Below are positions 36,044 to 45,647 of a stretch of DNA of 64,000 nt, piece after piece (within the stretch, counting starts at the first letter, position 1; every line of letters begins with the position of its first letter). Made by a program: the position numbers and the translations under genes. This stretch comes from Muribaculum sp. (GTDB taxonomy: Bacteria > Bacteroidota > Bacteroidia > Bacteroidales > Muribaculaceae), in NCBI GenBank assembly GCA_009775095.1, contig VSOZ01000001.1, positions 248,001 through 312,000 of the forward strand. The letters are read 5' to 3'. The notes below the pieces were generated by a model, which searched no databases, had not been told where the DNA came from, and saw nothing but the letters and a program-made list of their open reading frames with translations.

Positions 36044-36068
36044 CCGCGGACTAAAGCAATTTTAAACG

Positions 36069-36731
36069 ATGAAAAAAGAAAAAGACGCGTTGATGGTGCT
36101 GTCGGGAGGCATGGACTCGACCACCATGTTATATGACTACGCCGACAGAATAGCTCTTGCTGTAACCTTTCATTACGGAGCCAACCATAATGAGCGCGAA
36201 GCCGTATGCGCACGTTACCACTGCGAGCGGCTCGGCATAGAGCTTGTCGAGATTGACCTCGCCTTTATGGGCCGGCACTTCAGCAGCGCACTGCTTAGCG
36301 GAGCCGACGCCATACCCGAAGGCCACTATGCCGACTCCAACATGAAAACCACGGTAGTACCGTTTCGCAACGGCATCATGCTTGCCGTAGCGGCAGGTCT
36401 TGCCGAAAGCCGCAGGTTGCGGGCCGTGATGCTTGCCAACCATGCCGGCGACCACTCCATATACCCCGACTGCCGACCCGGATTCGTAACGGCCATGGGT
36501 GCGGCTATATCGGCCGGCACTTACGAGAACATCGAACTGCGCGCACCCTACACCGACATGACCAAGGGCGAGATAGCCTCCCGCGGTAAAGCGCTCGGCA
36601 TCGACTATTCCAAAACTTACTCCTGCTATAAAGGCGGAGAGAAACACTGCGGACGATGCGGCACATGCGTGGAGCGCCGCGAAGCTCTCGCCGAAGCGGG
36701 AATAACCGACAACACCCTTTACGAAGATTGA
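36069..36731 (+). CDS. queC: 7-cyano-7-deazaguanine synthase
   Basis: QueC converts 7-carboxy-7-deazaguanine to preQ0 with ATP and ammonia. The 220-residue protein starts with the PP-loop SGGMDSTTML. The family blocks FHYGANHNERE, VVPFRNGIMLAVAAGLAE and DHSIYPDCRPGF follow. The C-terminal zinc site is CYKGGEKHCGRCGTCVERR. It supplies the substrate of the adjacent queF, confirming the queuosine assignment of both. The order queF-queC, 25 nt apart, suggests one transcript. Confidence 0.96.
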   Translation: MKKEKDALMVLSGGMDSTTMLYDYADRIALAVTFHYGANHNEREAVCARYHCERLGIELVEIDLAFMGRHFSSALLSGADAIPEGHYADSNMKTTVVPFRNGIMLAVAAGLAESRRLRAVMLANHAGDHSIYPDCRPGFVTAMGAAISAGTYENIELRAPYTDMTKGEIASRGKALGIDYSKTYSCYKGGEKHCGRCGTCVERREALAEAGITDNTLYED

Positions 36732-36792
36732 GACTCGATATAAAACCCGTTTTTAATCGGGCGGTTGTGAGGCGAATTAATAAATAAATGCT

Positions 36793-36800
36793 TAAATTTG
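36793..36800 (+). promoter_or_regulatory. -7 box TAAATTTG ahead of the C1B peptidase operon
   Basis: TAAATTTG fits TAnnTTTG and lies 24 nt before the ATG at 36825. An alternative TTG start at 36798 falls inside this box and is therefore unlikely. It may open the operon running to cysS. Confidence 0.5.
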
Positions 36801-36824
36801 TGTAATTTTAAAAGTATTCGAGCT

Positions 36825-38024
36825 ATGAAGTATATTTTAGGCGCATTGCTGCTTGCCTGTGCCGCGACCGAGGTTTCGGCCGACAATAAGATCGTGGACC
36901 CTGACAGCACGGGGTTCAAGTTTACTGACGTAAAGGTTGTAAAAACAACTCCCATACGCGACCAGAATCAGTCGGGCACATGCTGGTGCTTCTCGACAAA
37001 TTCGTTTCTGGAAGAGGAGATGCTGCGCAAAGGCGGCAAAGAGGTAGACCTGAGCGACATGTTTGTTGTACGCTACTGCTATCTTGACAAAGCGCGCAAG
37101 TATGTGCGCATGGACGGCAAAGTGAACTTTGCCCAAGGAGGCGCGGCTCACGATGTACCTTATGTCATAGAGACCTACGGCATAGTGCCCGAGGAAGCAT
37201 ACCCCGGTCTTAACTACGGCGAGGACAAGCACGTGCACGGAGAGCTGTCGGCTGTGCTTAAAGCATATCTTGACGCTATCATCAAGGTGCCCGATCGCCG
37301 CTTGTCGACCGCATGGGAAGACGGCTACAACGCCATCCTCGACGCATATTTCGGCAAACTCCCGGAGACATTCACCTACGAGGGCAAGACCTATACACCT
37401 AAGAGCTTCGCCGAGTCGCTCAACATCAATCCGTCAGACTATGTGGAAGTGACCTCGTTCACGCATCATCCGTTCTACAAGCCGTTCGCGCTCGAAGTAG
37501 CCGACAACTGGCTGTGGGGTACCATGCAGAACGTACCGCTCGACGAACTTAAAGCCATCGTGGACAACGCCATTGACAACGGCTATCCCATAGCTTGGGG
37601 CGCCGACGTGAGCGAAGGCGGCTTCAAGTGGCGCAAAGGATATGCGGTGATACCCGTGGAGAAAGGAGCCAAGGATCTTACCGGCACCGAGCTTTCGCGA
37701 TGGGTACAGCTCAGCGACAAAGACCGTGCCGACGAGCGCTATGACATAAACGGTCCTGTCGACGAGATTGAAGTCACCCAAGAGTCGCGTCAGGCCATGT
37801 ATGACCGCAAAGAGACCACCGACGACCACGGCATGGTCATCGTAGGACGTGCCGTAGACCAGAAAGGCAACCGCTACTACAAGGTCCAGAACTCGTGGGA
37901 CACCAACCAGCTCTACAACGGATTCATATATGTGTCGGAGCCATATCTGCTTGCAAAAACAATGGATATAATGGTACACCGCGACGCCATACCCGCTGCA
38001 ATAGCCAAGAAATTCAAGCAATAA
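36825..38024 (+). CDS. C1B family aminopeptidase/bleomycin hydrolase-like protease
   Basis: A papain-fold peptidase of the bleomycin hydrolase (PepC) group, 399 residues from the chosen ATG. The catalytic Cys lies in NQSGTCWCFSTNSFLEEE, the His in TDDHGMVIVGRAVD and the Asn in YKVQNSWDT. The N-terminus MKYILGALLLACAATEVSAD is a signal peptide, so unlike cytosolic PepC this copy is probably periplasmic or outer-membrane facing. That is a recurrent Bacteroidetes variant. It would trim peptides from their N-termini. It is followed after 6 nt by tcdA. Confidence 0.93.
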   Translation: MKYILGALLLACAATEVSADNKIVDPDSTGFKFTDVKVVKTTPIRDQNQSGTCWCFSTNSFLEEEMLRKGGKEVDLSDMFVVRYCYLDKARKYVRMDGKVNFAQGGAAHDVPYVIETYGIVPEEAYPGLNYGEDKHVHGELSAVLKAYLDAIIKVPDRRLSTAWEDGYNAILDAYFGKLPETFTYEGKTYTPKSFAESLNINPSDYVEVTSFTHHPFYKPFALEVADNWLWGTMQNVPLDELKAIVDNAIDNGYPIAWGADVSEGGFKWRKGYAVIPVEKGAKDLTGTELSRWVQLSDKDRADERYDINGPVDEIEVTQESRQAMYDRKETTDDHGMVIVGRAVDQKGNRYYKVQNSWDTNQLYNGFIYVSEPYLLAKTMDIMVHRDAIPAAIAKKFKQ

Positions 38025-38030
38025 AACCAT

Positions 38031-38756
38031 ATGACATCGGCTGTCACACCCATTAACGAGCGCACGGCACTTCTCCTCGGAGAGGATGCCGTGGCGCGTC
38101 TCGCGACCTCGCGCGTGGCGGTGGTCGGTGTAGGGGGTGTGGGAGCATATGCCGTGGAGATACTTGCCCGCGCCGGTGTAGGCCGACTGACGTTGATCGA
38201 CGGCGACTGTGTGTCGCCCGGCAATCTTAACCGACAGCTTCCGGCTCTGCATTCCACCATAGGCATGCCCAAAGTCGATGTGATGAAGAGCCGCGTGCTC
38301 GACATAAATCCCGACTGCGAGGTGACAGCCGTCAATACGTTTATAAAACCCGACGACGCCGGCGACTTCGTAGAGGGTCACGACTTCGTCATAGACGCCA
38401 TCGACGCCATAGCCCCGAAAGTAGCTCTGATCGAGCACTGCTATCGCCATAAAATCGGTCTCATTTCCTCGATGGGAGCGGGCGGCAGGACCGACCCCAC
38501 CCAACTGCGGTATGCCGACATATCCGATACGTTTCACGACGGACTTGCACGCGAAGTAAGACGGCGATTGAAACGCAACGGCATAACATCGGGAGTAAAA
38601 ACCGTATTCTCCACCGAACAACCGCGCCGTGCCGCGTTGTTATACACTGACGAAATCGAGTTCAAGACCTCGTCATACGGCACAGTGGCTTGGCTTCCGG
38701 CCATGTTCGGCATGATGCTCGCCGCCCACGCCGTAAATAAACTGACAAGACAATGA
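38031..38756 (+). CDS. tcdA: tRNA threonylcarbamoyladenosine dehydratase
   Basis: A ThiF/E1-like adenylating enzyme (241 residues) that cyclises t6A at position 37 of ANN-decoding tRNAs. The nucleotide-binding motif is VAVVGVGGVGAYAVEILARAG, cut here to its core GVGGVGAYAVE. The diagnostic blocks DGDCVSPGNLNRQLPAL, VIDAIDAIAPKVALIEHC and ISSMGAGGRTDPTQLRYADI identify the TcdA/CsdL branch rather than ThiF or MoeB. No CxxC zinc pairs are present, as expected for this branch. Its stop overlaps the next ATG by four bases. Confidence 0.95.
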   Translation: MTSAVTPINERTALLLGEDAVARLATSRVAVVGVGGVGAYAVEILARAGVGRLTLIDGDCVSPGNLNRQLPALHSTIGMPKVDVMKSRVLDINPDCEVTAVNTFIKPDDAGDFVEGHDFVIDAIDAIAPKVALIEHCYRHKIGLISSMGAGGRTDPTQLRYADISDTFHDGLAREVRRRLKRNGITSGVKTVFSTEQPRRAALLYTDEIEFKTSSYGTVAWLPAMFGMMLAAHAVNKLTRQ

Positions 38757-39424
38757 TAACCGTACGCGACATATCAAAGAGCTACGACTCGCTGAAAGTG
38801 CTGTCAGACATCAACCTCGACATCGACAAAGGCGAAGTTGTGTCCATTGTCGGGCCGAGCGGTGCCGGCAAGACCACACTCCTTCAGATAATAGGCACTC
38901 TTGACCGCCCCGATACAGGCTCGGTAAAGTATGACGGCGAGGATGTGCCGGCGATGAAAGACTCGCGCCTTGCAAAGTTTCGTAACCGAAACATAGGCTT
39001 TGTATTTCAGTTTCATCAGCTGCTGCCGGAGTTTACCGTACTTGAGAATGTAGCCATGCCCGCACTGATAGGAGGTGCCGGACGAAGCGAGGCGTTTGCA
39101 CGCGCCCGCAAGCTCATCGACTATCTGCACCTCGCCGACCGCGCCGACCATCGCCCGATGGAGCTGTCGGGCGGCGAACGTCAACGCGCAGCCGTGGCCC
39201 GTGCGCTTGTCAACAATCCGCGCGTAGTGCTGGCCGATGAACCGTCGGGCAGTCTTGACACCAAAAACCGCAACGAGCTGCACAGGCTCTTCTTTGACCT
39301 CAGGCGCGACATGGGACATACATTTGTCATAGTCACACATGACGAGTCGCTCGCGGCAGACTGCGACAGAGTCATACATATGCGCGACGGCCGTATAACG
39401 ACAATACAAAACAACCTGAAATGA
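38753..39424 (+). CDS. ABC transporter ATP-binding protein, LolD-like
   Basis: A 223-residue ATPase of the MacB/LolD class. Walker A is GPSGAGKTTLLQ, the Q-loop FQFHQLLPEFTVLENVAMPA is typical of LolD, the signature is LSGGERQRAAVARAL, and Walker B is VVLADEPSGSLD with the H-loop VTHDESLA. LolD works with LolC/LolE to extract lipoproteins from the inner membrane. Bacteroidetes commonly encode this ATPase apart from its permease, as here. It overlaps tcdA by four bases and the following lipoprotein gene by four bases. Confidence 0.9.
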   Translation: MITVRDISKSYDSLKVLSDINLDIDKGEVVSIVGPSGAGKTTLLQIIGTLDRPDTGSVKYDGEDVPAMKDSRLAKFRNRNIGFVFQFHQLLPEFTVLENVAMPALIGGAGRSEAFARARKLIDYLHLADRADHRPMELSGGERQRAAVARALVNNPRVVLADEPSGSLDTKNRNELHRLFFDLRRDMGHTFVIVTHDESLAADCDRVIHMRDGRITTIQNNLK

Positions 39425-40086
39425 AATTACCACGCCTACATATACCCGCCATAGTCCTGATGCTCGCCGTTCTTGCAGCATGCAGCGACGACAAGGACTA
39501 CAACGACAGCGCAATGTACAGCGACATCGTCACCGTGGCCTCAACCGCCGAAGAGCAGGGAACGGTGTTCAAGTTCCGCCGCTATGACGATTCGCCGGAA
39601 ATAACGTTGACCGATCCCGGACTGACTCTCAAGAAGGAAGCGGAAGGGCTACGCGTGCTGTTGCGCTACTATTCCGAGTCGGGACAGCCCTATACCTCTG
39701 GCAACATAAAAACTCGTGCATTATCGGCCATAAACAACGACACCACACTCATACGACCCGTGGAGCGATACAATTGGGATGCCACACCCGTCTACCTGCA
39801 CTCCATGTGGCGAACCGGCGAGTACATCAACATGCACATACGGGTGGAGTATTCCGAAACACCCCGATACTTCAATCTGCTTGTCGACTCGCTGACGCTC
39901 AAAGACCCCGTGCCCCAGCTCTATCTGGTCCACGACAAAGGCAACGCCCCCGACAATTATCTGATGGAGATCTACGCCTCGTTCAATATTGACAACGTAT
40001 GGTCACAACCTACATGTCAAGGCATTGACATACACATCAACGACAGCAATCTGCCAAAGGATCTATATAAATTCAAGAAACAATAA
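39421..40086 (+). CDS. NigD-like lipoprotein
   Basis: A 221-residue lipoprotein with lipobox AVLAAC (Cys near residue 21) followed by SDDKDYND. The remainder fits the NigD-like family of Bacteroidetes: an N-terminal OB-like strand region (YSDIVTVASTAEEQGTVFKF) and a C-terminal Ig-like domain (YINMHIRVEYSETPRYFNLL). The first characterised relatives were in a bacteriocin-related operon, but most have no proven function. It is coupled to the LolD-like ATPase by a four-base overlap; a link to lipoprotein sorting is only positional. Confidence 0.85.
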   Translation: MKLPRLHIPAIVLMLAVLAACSDDKDYNDSAMYSDIVTVASTAEEQGTVFKFRRYDDSPEITLTDPGLTLKKEAEGLRVLLRYYSESGQPYTSGNIKTRALSAINNDTTLIRPVERYNWDATPVYLHSMWRTGEYINMHIRVEYSETPRYFNLLVDSLTLKDPVPQLYLVHDKGNAPDNYLMEIYASFNIDNVWSQPTCQGIDIHINDSNLPKDLYKFKKQ

Positions 40087-40108
40087 TCACCAAAAACATA
40101 AAATCAAG

Positions 40109-40417
40109 ATGGAAAATAACAACAAAAACGAGATAAAAATCGACATAAGCCCCGAAACGGCACGCGGACATTACGCCAACCTCGCCATGATAGCTCACTC
40201 ACCCACAGAGTTTGTGCTTGATTTCATAGCGCTTATGCCCAACATGCCGCAGGCCAATGTACAGAGCCGCATAATCATGACGCCCGAAAACGCCAAGCAA
40301 CTGCTTTTCGCCCTGCGCGGCAACATCGAGCGCTACGAAAACAACTTCGGCGTAATTGAGCCCAAACGGACCAAAAACGGACCTAACGGAGAGATGAACA
40401 ATCCGTTCAAAGCATAA
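40109..40417 (+). CDS. DUF3467 family protein
   Basis: A 102-residue cytosolic protein of the DUF3467 family, common across Bacteroidetes. It is recognised from EIKIDISPETARGHYANLAM, SPTEFVLDFIALMP and VQSRIIMTPENAKQLLFALR. I start at the ATG at 40109. The longer frame from 39989 overlaps the NigD-like gene and adds a low-complexity leader. Function unknown. It lies 25 nt before cysS in the same direction. The acidic and amphipathic pattern and the small size suggest an oligomerising protein, but nothing catalytic is visible. Confidence 0.9.
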   Translation: MENNNKNEIKIDISPETARGHYANLAMIAHSPTEFVLDFIALMPNMPQANVQSRIIMTPENAKQLLFALRGNIERYENNFGVIEPKRTKNGPNGEMNNPFKA

Positions 40418-40442
40418 AAACAACAATCCACACTATCCAGCT

Positions 40443-41933
40443 ATGAAAGAGAACGACTTGACGATATACAACTCCATTTCGCGCAACAAAGAACGCTTCG
40501 TGCCCATACACGAAGGCCGTGTAGGCATGTACGTATGCGGGCCTACCGTATACGGCGAAGGCCACCTCGGACATGCCCGTCCGGCTATAACATTTGACAT
40601 TCTCTACCGCTATCTCACCCATCTCGGTTATAAAGTGCGCTATGTCCGAAACATAACCGATGTAGGCCATCTCGAACACGACGCCGACGACGGCGAGGAC
40701 AAGATAGCCAAGAAAGCGCGCATAGAGCAGCTCGAACCTATGGAGGTAGTGCAGCACTATCTGAACAGCTACCACAAGTCGATGGAGGCGCTCAACGTTC
40801 TGCCCCCCTCGATAGAGCCACATGCGTCGGGCCACATTATCGAACAGATAGAATACGTCAAGAAGATTCTCGACAGCGGATACGCATACGAAAGTCAGGG
40901 TTCGGTATATTTTGACGTACCCAAATACAACCGCGACTTCCACTACGGCAAGCTCTCGGGCCGTAATATCGACGAGCTCCTCGCCACCACACGCGCTCTC
41001 GACGGGCAGGATGAGAAGCGCAACCCCGCCGACTTCGCGCTATGGAAAAAAGCGGCTCCGGAACACATCATGCACTGGCCTTCGCCGTGGAGCGAAGGCT
41101 TCCCCGGATGGCATCTGGAGTGCTCCACTATGGGAGAGAAATATCTCGGAACCCCCTTTGACATTCATGGAGGCGGCATGGACCTGATGTTTCCTCACCA
41201 TGAGTGCGAGATAGCCCAGTCAGTAGCCCACAACGGCAAGGAGAGCGTGCACTACTGGATGCACAACAACATGATCACCATCAACGGCAAGAAGATGGGC
41301 AAGTCGCTCGGCAATTTCATAACACTGAACGAATTTTTTACCGGCTCACACCCGGCTCTCACGCAGGCTTACTCGCCGATGACCATACGCTTCTTCATAC
41401 TTCAGGCCCAGTACCGCAGCACTCTCGACTTCTCCAACGAAGCACTGCAGGGAGCCGAAAAAGCGCTTAACCGCATGCTTGAAGGACGCCGCCGCCTCAA
41501 CGAGCTTACACCCTCGCCGGAGTCGACCGTCGATGTAAGTCAACTTCGCGCCAAATGCTACGAAGCGCTTGACGATGACCTCAACACGCCCATCGTCATA
41601 GCACATCTCTTTGATGCATGCCGCATAATAAACCAAGTCAATGACGGCAACGCAAAGGCCACGGCCGAGGATATAGCCGAGCTCAAGGATGTATTTGACA
41701 CTTTCCTTGTAGACATACTCGGCATACGCACCGAGATACTTGGTGCCGACACCGCGGGCGGCAACTCTCTGAAGCCCTTCGAAGACGCCGTTGACCTATT
41801 GCTTGACATAAGAGCAAAAGCAAAGGCTGACAAAGACTGGACGACAAGCGACCTTATACGCAACAAGCTCGGAGAGATAGGCTTTGATGTCAAAGACACC
41901 AAAGACGGCTACGAGTGGAGTCTTAAGAAATAA
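40443..41933 (+). CDS. cysS: Cysteinyl-tRNA synthetase
   Basis: A class I aminoacyl-tRNA synthetase (496 residues) charging tRNA-Cys. The HIGH-type motif is HLGHARPAITFD after the zinc-ligand Cys of MYVCGPTVYG. Further zinc and cysteine-site residues lie in GWHLECSTMG and MFPHHECEIAQS. The KMSKS-type loop is KKMGKSLGNF. The C-terminal anticodon-binding helices (DDDLNTPIVIAHLFDACR, DLIRNKLGEIGFDVKDT) are present. The gene follows the DUF3467 gene closely and is probably the main housekeeping member of this operon. Confidence 0.97.
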   Translation: MKENDLTIYNSISRNKERFVPIHEGRVGMYVCGPTVYGEGHLGHARPAITFDILYRYLTHLGYKVRYVRNITDVGHLEHDADDGEDKIAKKARIEQLEPMEVVQHYLNSYHKSMEALNVLPPSIEPHASGHIIEQIEYVKKILDSGYAYESQGSVYFDVPKYNRDFHYGKLSGRNIDELLATTRALDGQDEKRNPADFALWKKAAPEHIMHWPSPWSEGFPGWHLECSTMGEKYLGTPFDIHGGGMDLMFPHHECEIAQSVAHNGKESVHYWMHNNMITINGKKMGKSLGNFITLNEFFTGSHPALTQAYSPMTIRFFILQAQYRSTLDFSNEALQGAEKALNRMLEGRRRLNELTPSPESTVDVSQLRAKCYEALDDDLNTPIVIAHLFDACRIINQVNDGNAKATAEDIAELKDVFDTFLVDILGIRTEILGADTAGGNSLKPFEDAVDLLLDIRAKAKADKDWTTSDLIRNKLGEIGFDVKDTKDGYEWSLKK

Positions 41934-41992
41934 CTTGCAGCAATAGAGCGCCTGTAGGGTAACAATGACCTCATGACAAAAACCGGCCGAGC

Positions 41993-43393
41993 ATGAACAC
42001 TATCGGGTTTGCCTCACTCGTCATGGAGTCGCTGCCCTACGAGCCGACGGCGCAGCAAGTCGATGTCATAGCGGCTTTGGCCCGGTTCTGTTCGGCACAG
42101 ACACCGGCCGACACCGTATTTCTACTCAACGGATATGCCGGCACGGGTAAAACATCACTGTGTGCCGCTCTGGTGAAAGCGCTCAACACAGTAGGTACGG
42201 GCACGGTTCTGCTCGCTCCCACCGGGCGCGCGGCCAAAGTGTTCGGTGCCTTTGCACGACATCCGGCGTATACCATCCATCGACGCATATACTCCGTAGG
42301 AGGCAACGGCATAAGCTCCGAACGCAGTGTCAGGCTCGCCGAAAACCGCTCGGTCAATACCGTGTTTATCGTCGACGAAGCGTCAATGATAGGCGCTGAC
42401 TCCTCTACAGGCAATCTGCTCGAACATCTTATACATTATGTATACTCGGGCGTAAATTGTCGTCTTATACTGCTCGGCGACACCGCGCAGCTGCCGCCCG
42501 TCGGCTGTGAGAACAGCCCGGCCATGAGCGTCAAAATGCTCCGCAAAGCCGGATTGCGAGTCAACCGCGCCGTGCTCACCGCTACGGTAAGACAGGCTTC
42601 AGACTCGGGCATACTGTACAATGCCACCCGACTGCGGCGCGTAATGGGACTTGAGGAGCTTCCGGCACCACGGTTGCGTGTGTCATGCTTCAACGACGTT
42701 ATATGCATCGACGGCGAGGAGCTTGAAGACTCGCTCAACGCTGCCTACGCCCGAGACGGGGTCAACGACACCATACTCATCACTCGCTCCAACATGCGCG
42801 CCACACGCTTCAACCTTGCCATACGGTCACGGATTCTGTATGCCGAGGAGGAATTGTGTCGTGACGACCTGCTGCTGGTGGCTAAAAACAACTATTTCTG
42901 GAGCAAGGATGTAAAAGGTCTTGACTTCATAGCCAACGGCGACACGGCCATAGTAGAGAAACTCTATGGGACCGAGACCCGGCACAATTTCCGTTTTGCC
43001 GACGTGAGACTCTATTTCCCTGACCGTGACGTGTCGGTCGACTGCAAGGTAATGCTTGACACACTCGTCAGCGAACAAGCATCGGCATCACGAGCCGAAA
43101 TGCTCGAACTGTACGAAGCCATCGTCGCCGACCCGACCGATTCTGAGGGTTCGGCCGCGACACGTGCGGCCAATGCACTGAAAAGCCCCTATTTCAATGC
43201 CCTTCAGGTAAAGTATGCTTACGCCGTCACCTGCCACAAAGCACAAGGCGGACAGTGGAACAATGTCTATATCGATTTGGGCTACATACCGCCGGAGTCA
43301 ATAGGACTTGAATTTTACCGCTGGCTGTACACGGCCGTGACCCGCGCCACCAAAACCCTTTATCTGCTCAATCCGTCGATAGAAATAGAGTGA
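41993..43393 (+). CDS. RecD-like ATP-dependent DNA helicase
   Basis: A 466-residue superfamily 1 helicase of the RecD/Dda-like group common in Bacteroidetes. Walker A is LLNGYAGTGKTSLCAALV, motif II is VFIVDEASMIG, motif III includes LILLGDTAQLPPVG, and the C-terminal motif V/VI region is YAVTCHKAQGGQWNNVYID followed by WLYTAVTRATKTLYLL. It lacks the N-terminal extension of RecD2 and any nuclease domain, so it is a stand-alone motor. Its cellular role is not established. It starts 59 nt after cysS. Confidence 0.9.
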   Translation: MNTIGFASLVMESLPYEPTAQQVDVIAALARFCSAQTPADTVFLLNGYAGTGKTSLCAALVKALNTVGTGTVLLAPTGRAAKVFGAFARHPAYTIHRRIYSVGGNGISSERSVRLAENRSVNTVFIVDEASMIGADSSTGNLLEHLIHYVYSGVNCRLILLGDTAQLPPVGCENSPAMSVKMLRKAGLRVNRAVLTATVRQASDSGILYNATRLRRVMGLEELPAPRLRVSCFNDVICIDGEELEDSLNAAYARDGVNDTILITRSNMRATRFNLAIRSRILYAEEELCRDDLLLVAKNNYFWSKDVKGLDFIANGDTAIVEKLYGTETRHNFRFADVRLYFPDRDVSVDCKVMLDTLVSEQASASRAEMLELYEAIVADPTDSEGSAATRAANALKSPYFNALQVKYAYAVTCHKAQGGQWNNVYIDLGYIPPESIGLEFYRWLYTAVTRATKTLYLLNPSIEIE

Positions 43394-43474
43394 GCTCACA
43401 CTTTGTGCAATTACAAAACTGTTACCAAGAAGTGATAATGCTGTACAAGGAGTATAATTACGGTTTTGTTTACA

Positions 43475-43482
43475 TATCTTTG
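43475..43482 (+). promoter_or_regulatory. -7 box TATCTTTG ahead of the histidine kinase
   Basis: TATCTTTG matches TAnnTTTG and lies 35 nt before the kinase ATG. A TTTTG just upstream (43464-43468) is too close to serve as the -33 element. Confidence 0.5.
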
Positions 43483-43517
43483 TAGGGAAAGAAATAAATA
43501 TCAATCGTCACACCATA

Positions 43518-45647
43518 ATGAAAATAAGATACTTCTTAACTTTTTCCATAATTCTTTTTACGGCCTTTCCGTTGCTATCCATTGATAAAGAGGCGATAAT
43601 AGACAGCCTGCACAAAGAGCTAAAATTGGCTGAAAATCCGGATGACAGCATATCCATACTCTACAACATGTATGACCTGTCGTCACGCTCAAGGAAAGGA
43701 GCCATCGGACGACAGATTTTCGATATAGCGGCCCATATGGGACGTACCGACATACAACTTGATATAATAAGAAACAACACATCGCTTTATATAGCTTCCG
43801 ACTCTATTATCAACAGCTATGTCGACCTTGTAAGAAAAATGCCCGACTCAGAGGATAAACGGGAAACACTCGCATATATAGACATAACATACAACTCCAA
43901 CCGCATAAGAGTAATGCCGGAGTCAAAACGTCAGGAAGTGCTACAGGAGTTTATACGCGAATACAGCAAGAACCCCGGTATAGATCTGTATGATCAAGTA
44001 AGACGCTTATATAAACTCTGCGTATTTCTCGGAGCATCCTCGCAGGGAGACCTATATGTGGAATATATGAACAAGCTCGGCGATCTTATTGACAAGCTTC
44101 CGTATGAAAACAGCGAAGTTCTGCGCAACATGTATCTTGTACAGAAAGCCATGATCGACACCGACAATGATCAGCACGCTAAAGCTGTGGCTTCCGACAA
44201 GAAATTACTTGAAGTGGTGAAGCACCTGAAGGATCGATATACTTCGCAGGGCCGCATATACCGTAACTACGATGTGAACGAGTACTTGTGCTACAGACGT
44301 TTATTGGGCAACTATGCAGCGTTGACGCCCAAAGACATAGACGAATACTATGAACGCATCTTGGACTTAGTCGCATCGAATCCCGATATCAAAAAAGATT
44401 TTGAAGAGAACCGACGAGCCGAGATATACTATCTGATTGCCACCAAAAGATATAAAGAGGCATTGCCTCTTCTAAAAAAATATATCGATCAACCGCAAAA
44501 CAACATATTCAAGCGTAAATTGCTTAAATTTTATACCATAGCGGCAAAAGCTACAGGCGACAAAGACGCACTTCTCGCCGCCACAACCGCCTACAATACT
44601 CAGCTTGAAGATTATATCGATCTTCAGGCTGCGGAAAAATACAAAGAACTCCAGATCATATATGATGTAAACAATCTAAAAGCCGAAAAGACTCAAGCCG
44701 AACTTGACCGACATTCATCGGCACATACACTCCACAACCGCATACTTGTCATATCGCTCATAGCGTCAGGAATACTTACGCTTCTGCTAATCATCATCGG
44801 GCGTTTGTATCTTAAGAACAAACGGAGTGTGAAAAATTTGGCCAAGTCTCAGGAGCGTCTTCAAGCTGAAAAGAAAAATTTGCTACGGACCCAACAGGAT
44901 CTCATAATAGCCAAAGATCAAGCCGAGAGTGTAAGCCGCCTAAAAACACAGTTTATACAAAATGTGCGACATGAGATACTCTCTCCGCTTAACGGCATAG
45001 TGGGCTTCTCTCAACTCATAGCTGACAGTGTACCCGCTGACCGACAGGCCGAAATGTCGCGTTACACAAATATCATCACCGAAAACAGCGATCAGCTCGT
45101 ATCGCTATTGGCCGATGCTCTCGACATATCAATGATTGATGCCGGCGAGATGCCTGTCAACCTGCAGCTATGGTCATTGAGCGATATATGCCGCACATGT
45201 GTCGATAACGTAAAGCATCGCGTAGCTCCCGGAGTAAGTATGACATTCGTAGACCCGGGCGACAAATTCAAATTACTCACTGATAGAGTAAGAACAGAGA
45301 AAATTCTAACCAATTATCTCAATAACGCAGCAAAATTCACTGAAAAAGGATCAATCACGCTTACCTATGCCGTATTGCGGTCGCAACGTCAGGTAGTCTT
45401 TTCTGTAACCGATACCGGTATAGGCATACCCGAAGCAAAACATGCGGTCATATTCGAGCGTTTTGAAAAGCTCAACAATTCCACACCCGGCACCGGACTC
45501 GGGCTGCACATATGCCAACTTTCGGCACGATTGCTTGGCGGCATAGCCAAAGTCGATCCCGAGTATCGTACGGGAGCACGTTTTCTGTTTATCCATCCTT
45601 TGAAGGAGGCTCCGGTTACGGATCAAGGCACCGAAGGTACTTTGTAG
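43518..45647 (+). CDS. Membrane sensor histidine kinase with TPR-like periplasmic domain
   Basis: A 709-residue sensor kinase. A signal sequence (residues 1-21) is followed by a mostly helical, TPR-like periplasmic region (about 25-405), one membrane helix (409-431), a coiled coil (about 435-475) and the kinase core. The phospho-accepting His is H485 in QNVRHEILSPLNGIVGFSQL, the N box is NYLNNAAKFT, G1 is DTGIGIP and G2 is GTGLGLHICQ. There is no receiver domain and no response regulator gene next to it, so its partner is elsewhere. Its 3' end overlaps the convergent export operon by 25 nt. The sensed signal is unknown. Confidence 0.92.
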   Translation: MKIRYFLTFSIILFTAFPLLSIDKEAIIDSLHKELKLAENPDDSISILYNMYDLSSRSRKGAIGRQIFDIAAHMGRTDIQLDIIRNNTSLYIASDSIINSYVDLVRKMPDSEDKRETLAYIDITYNSNRIRVMPESKRQEVLQEFIREYSKNPGIDLYDQVRRLYKLCVFLGASSQGDLYVEYMNKLGDLIDKLPYENSEVLRNMYLVQKAMIDTDNDQHAKAVASDKKLLEVVKHLKDRYTSQGRIYRNYDVNEYLCYRRLLGNYAALTPKDIDEYYERILDLVASNPDIKKDFEENRRAEIYYLIATKRYKEALPLLKKYIDQPQNNIFKRKLLKFYTIAAKATGDKDALLAATTAYNTQLEDYIDLQAAEKYKELQIIYDVNNLKAEKTQAELDRHSSAHTLHNRILVISLIASGILTLLLIIIGRLYLKNKRSVKNLAKSQERLQAEKKNLLRTQQDLIIAKDQAESVSRLKTQFIQNVRHEILSPLNGIVGFSQLIADSVPADRQAEMSRYTNIITENSDQLVSLLADALDISMIDAGEMPVNLQLWSLSDICRTCVDNVKHRVAPGVSMTFVDPGDKFKLLTDRVRTEKILTNYLNNAAKFTEKGSITLTYAVLRSQRQVVFSVTDTGIGIPEAKHAVIFERFEKLNNSTPGTGLGLHICQLSARLLGGIAKVDPEYRTGARFLFIHPLKEAPVTDQGTEGTL

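Noticed and set aside
36731..36770. Possible terminator after queC (CCCG/CGGG around TTTTTAAT)
   Set aside because: Only a four-base stem and no T run after it.
37434..38621. 395-residue open frame on the minus strand opposite the C1B peptidase and tcdA
   Set aside because: It is antisense to two genes with clear catalytic motifs and crosses their boundary. The translation is low-quality (His/Tyr/Val-rich) with no recognisable domain.
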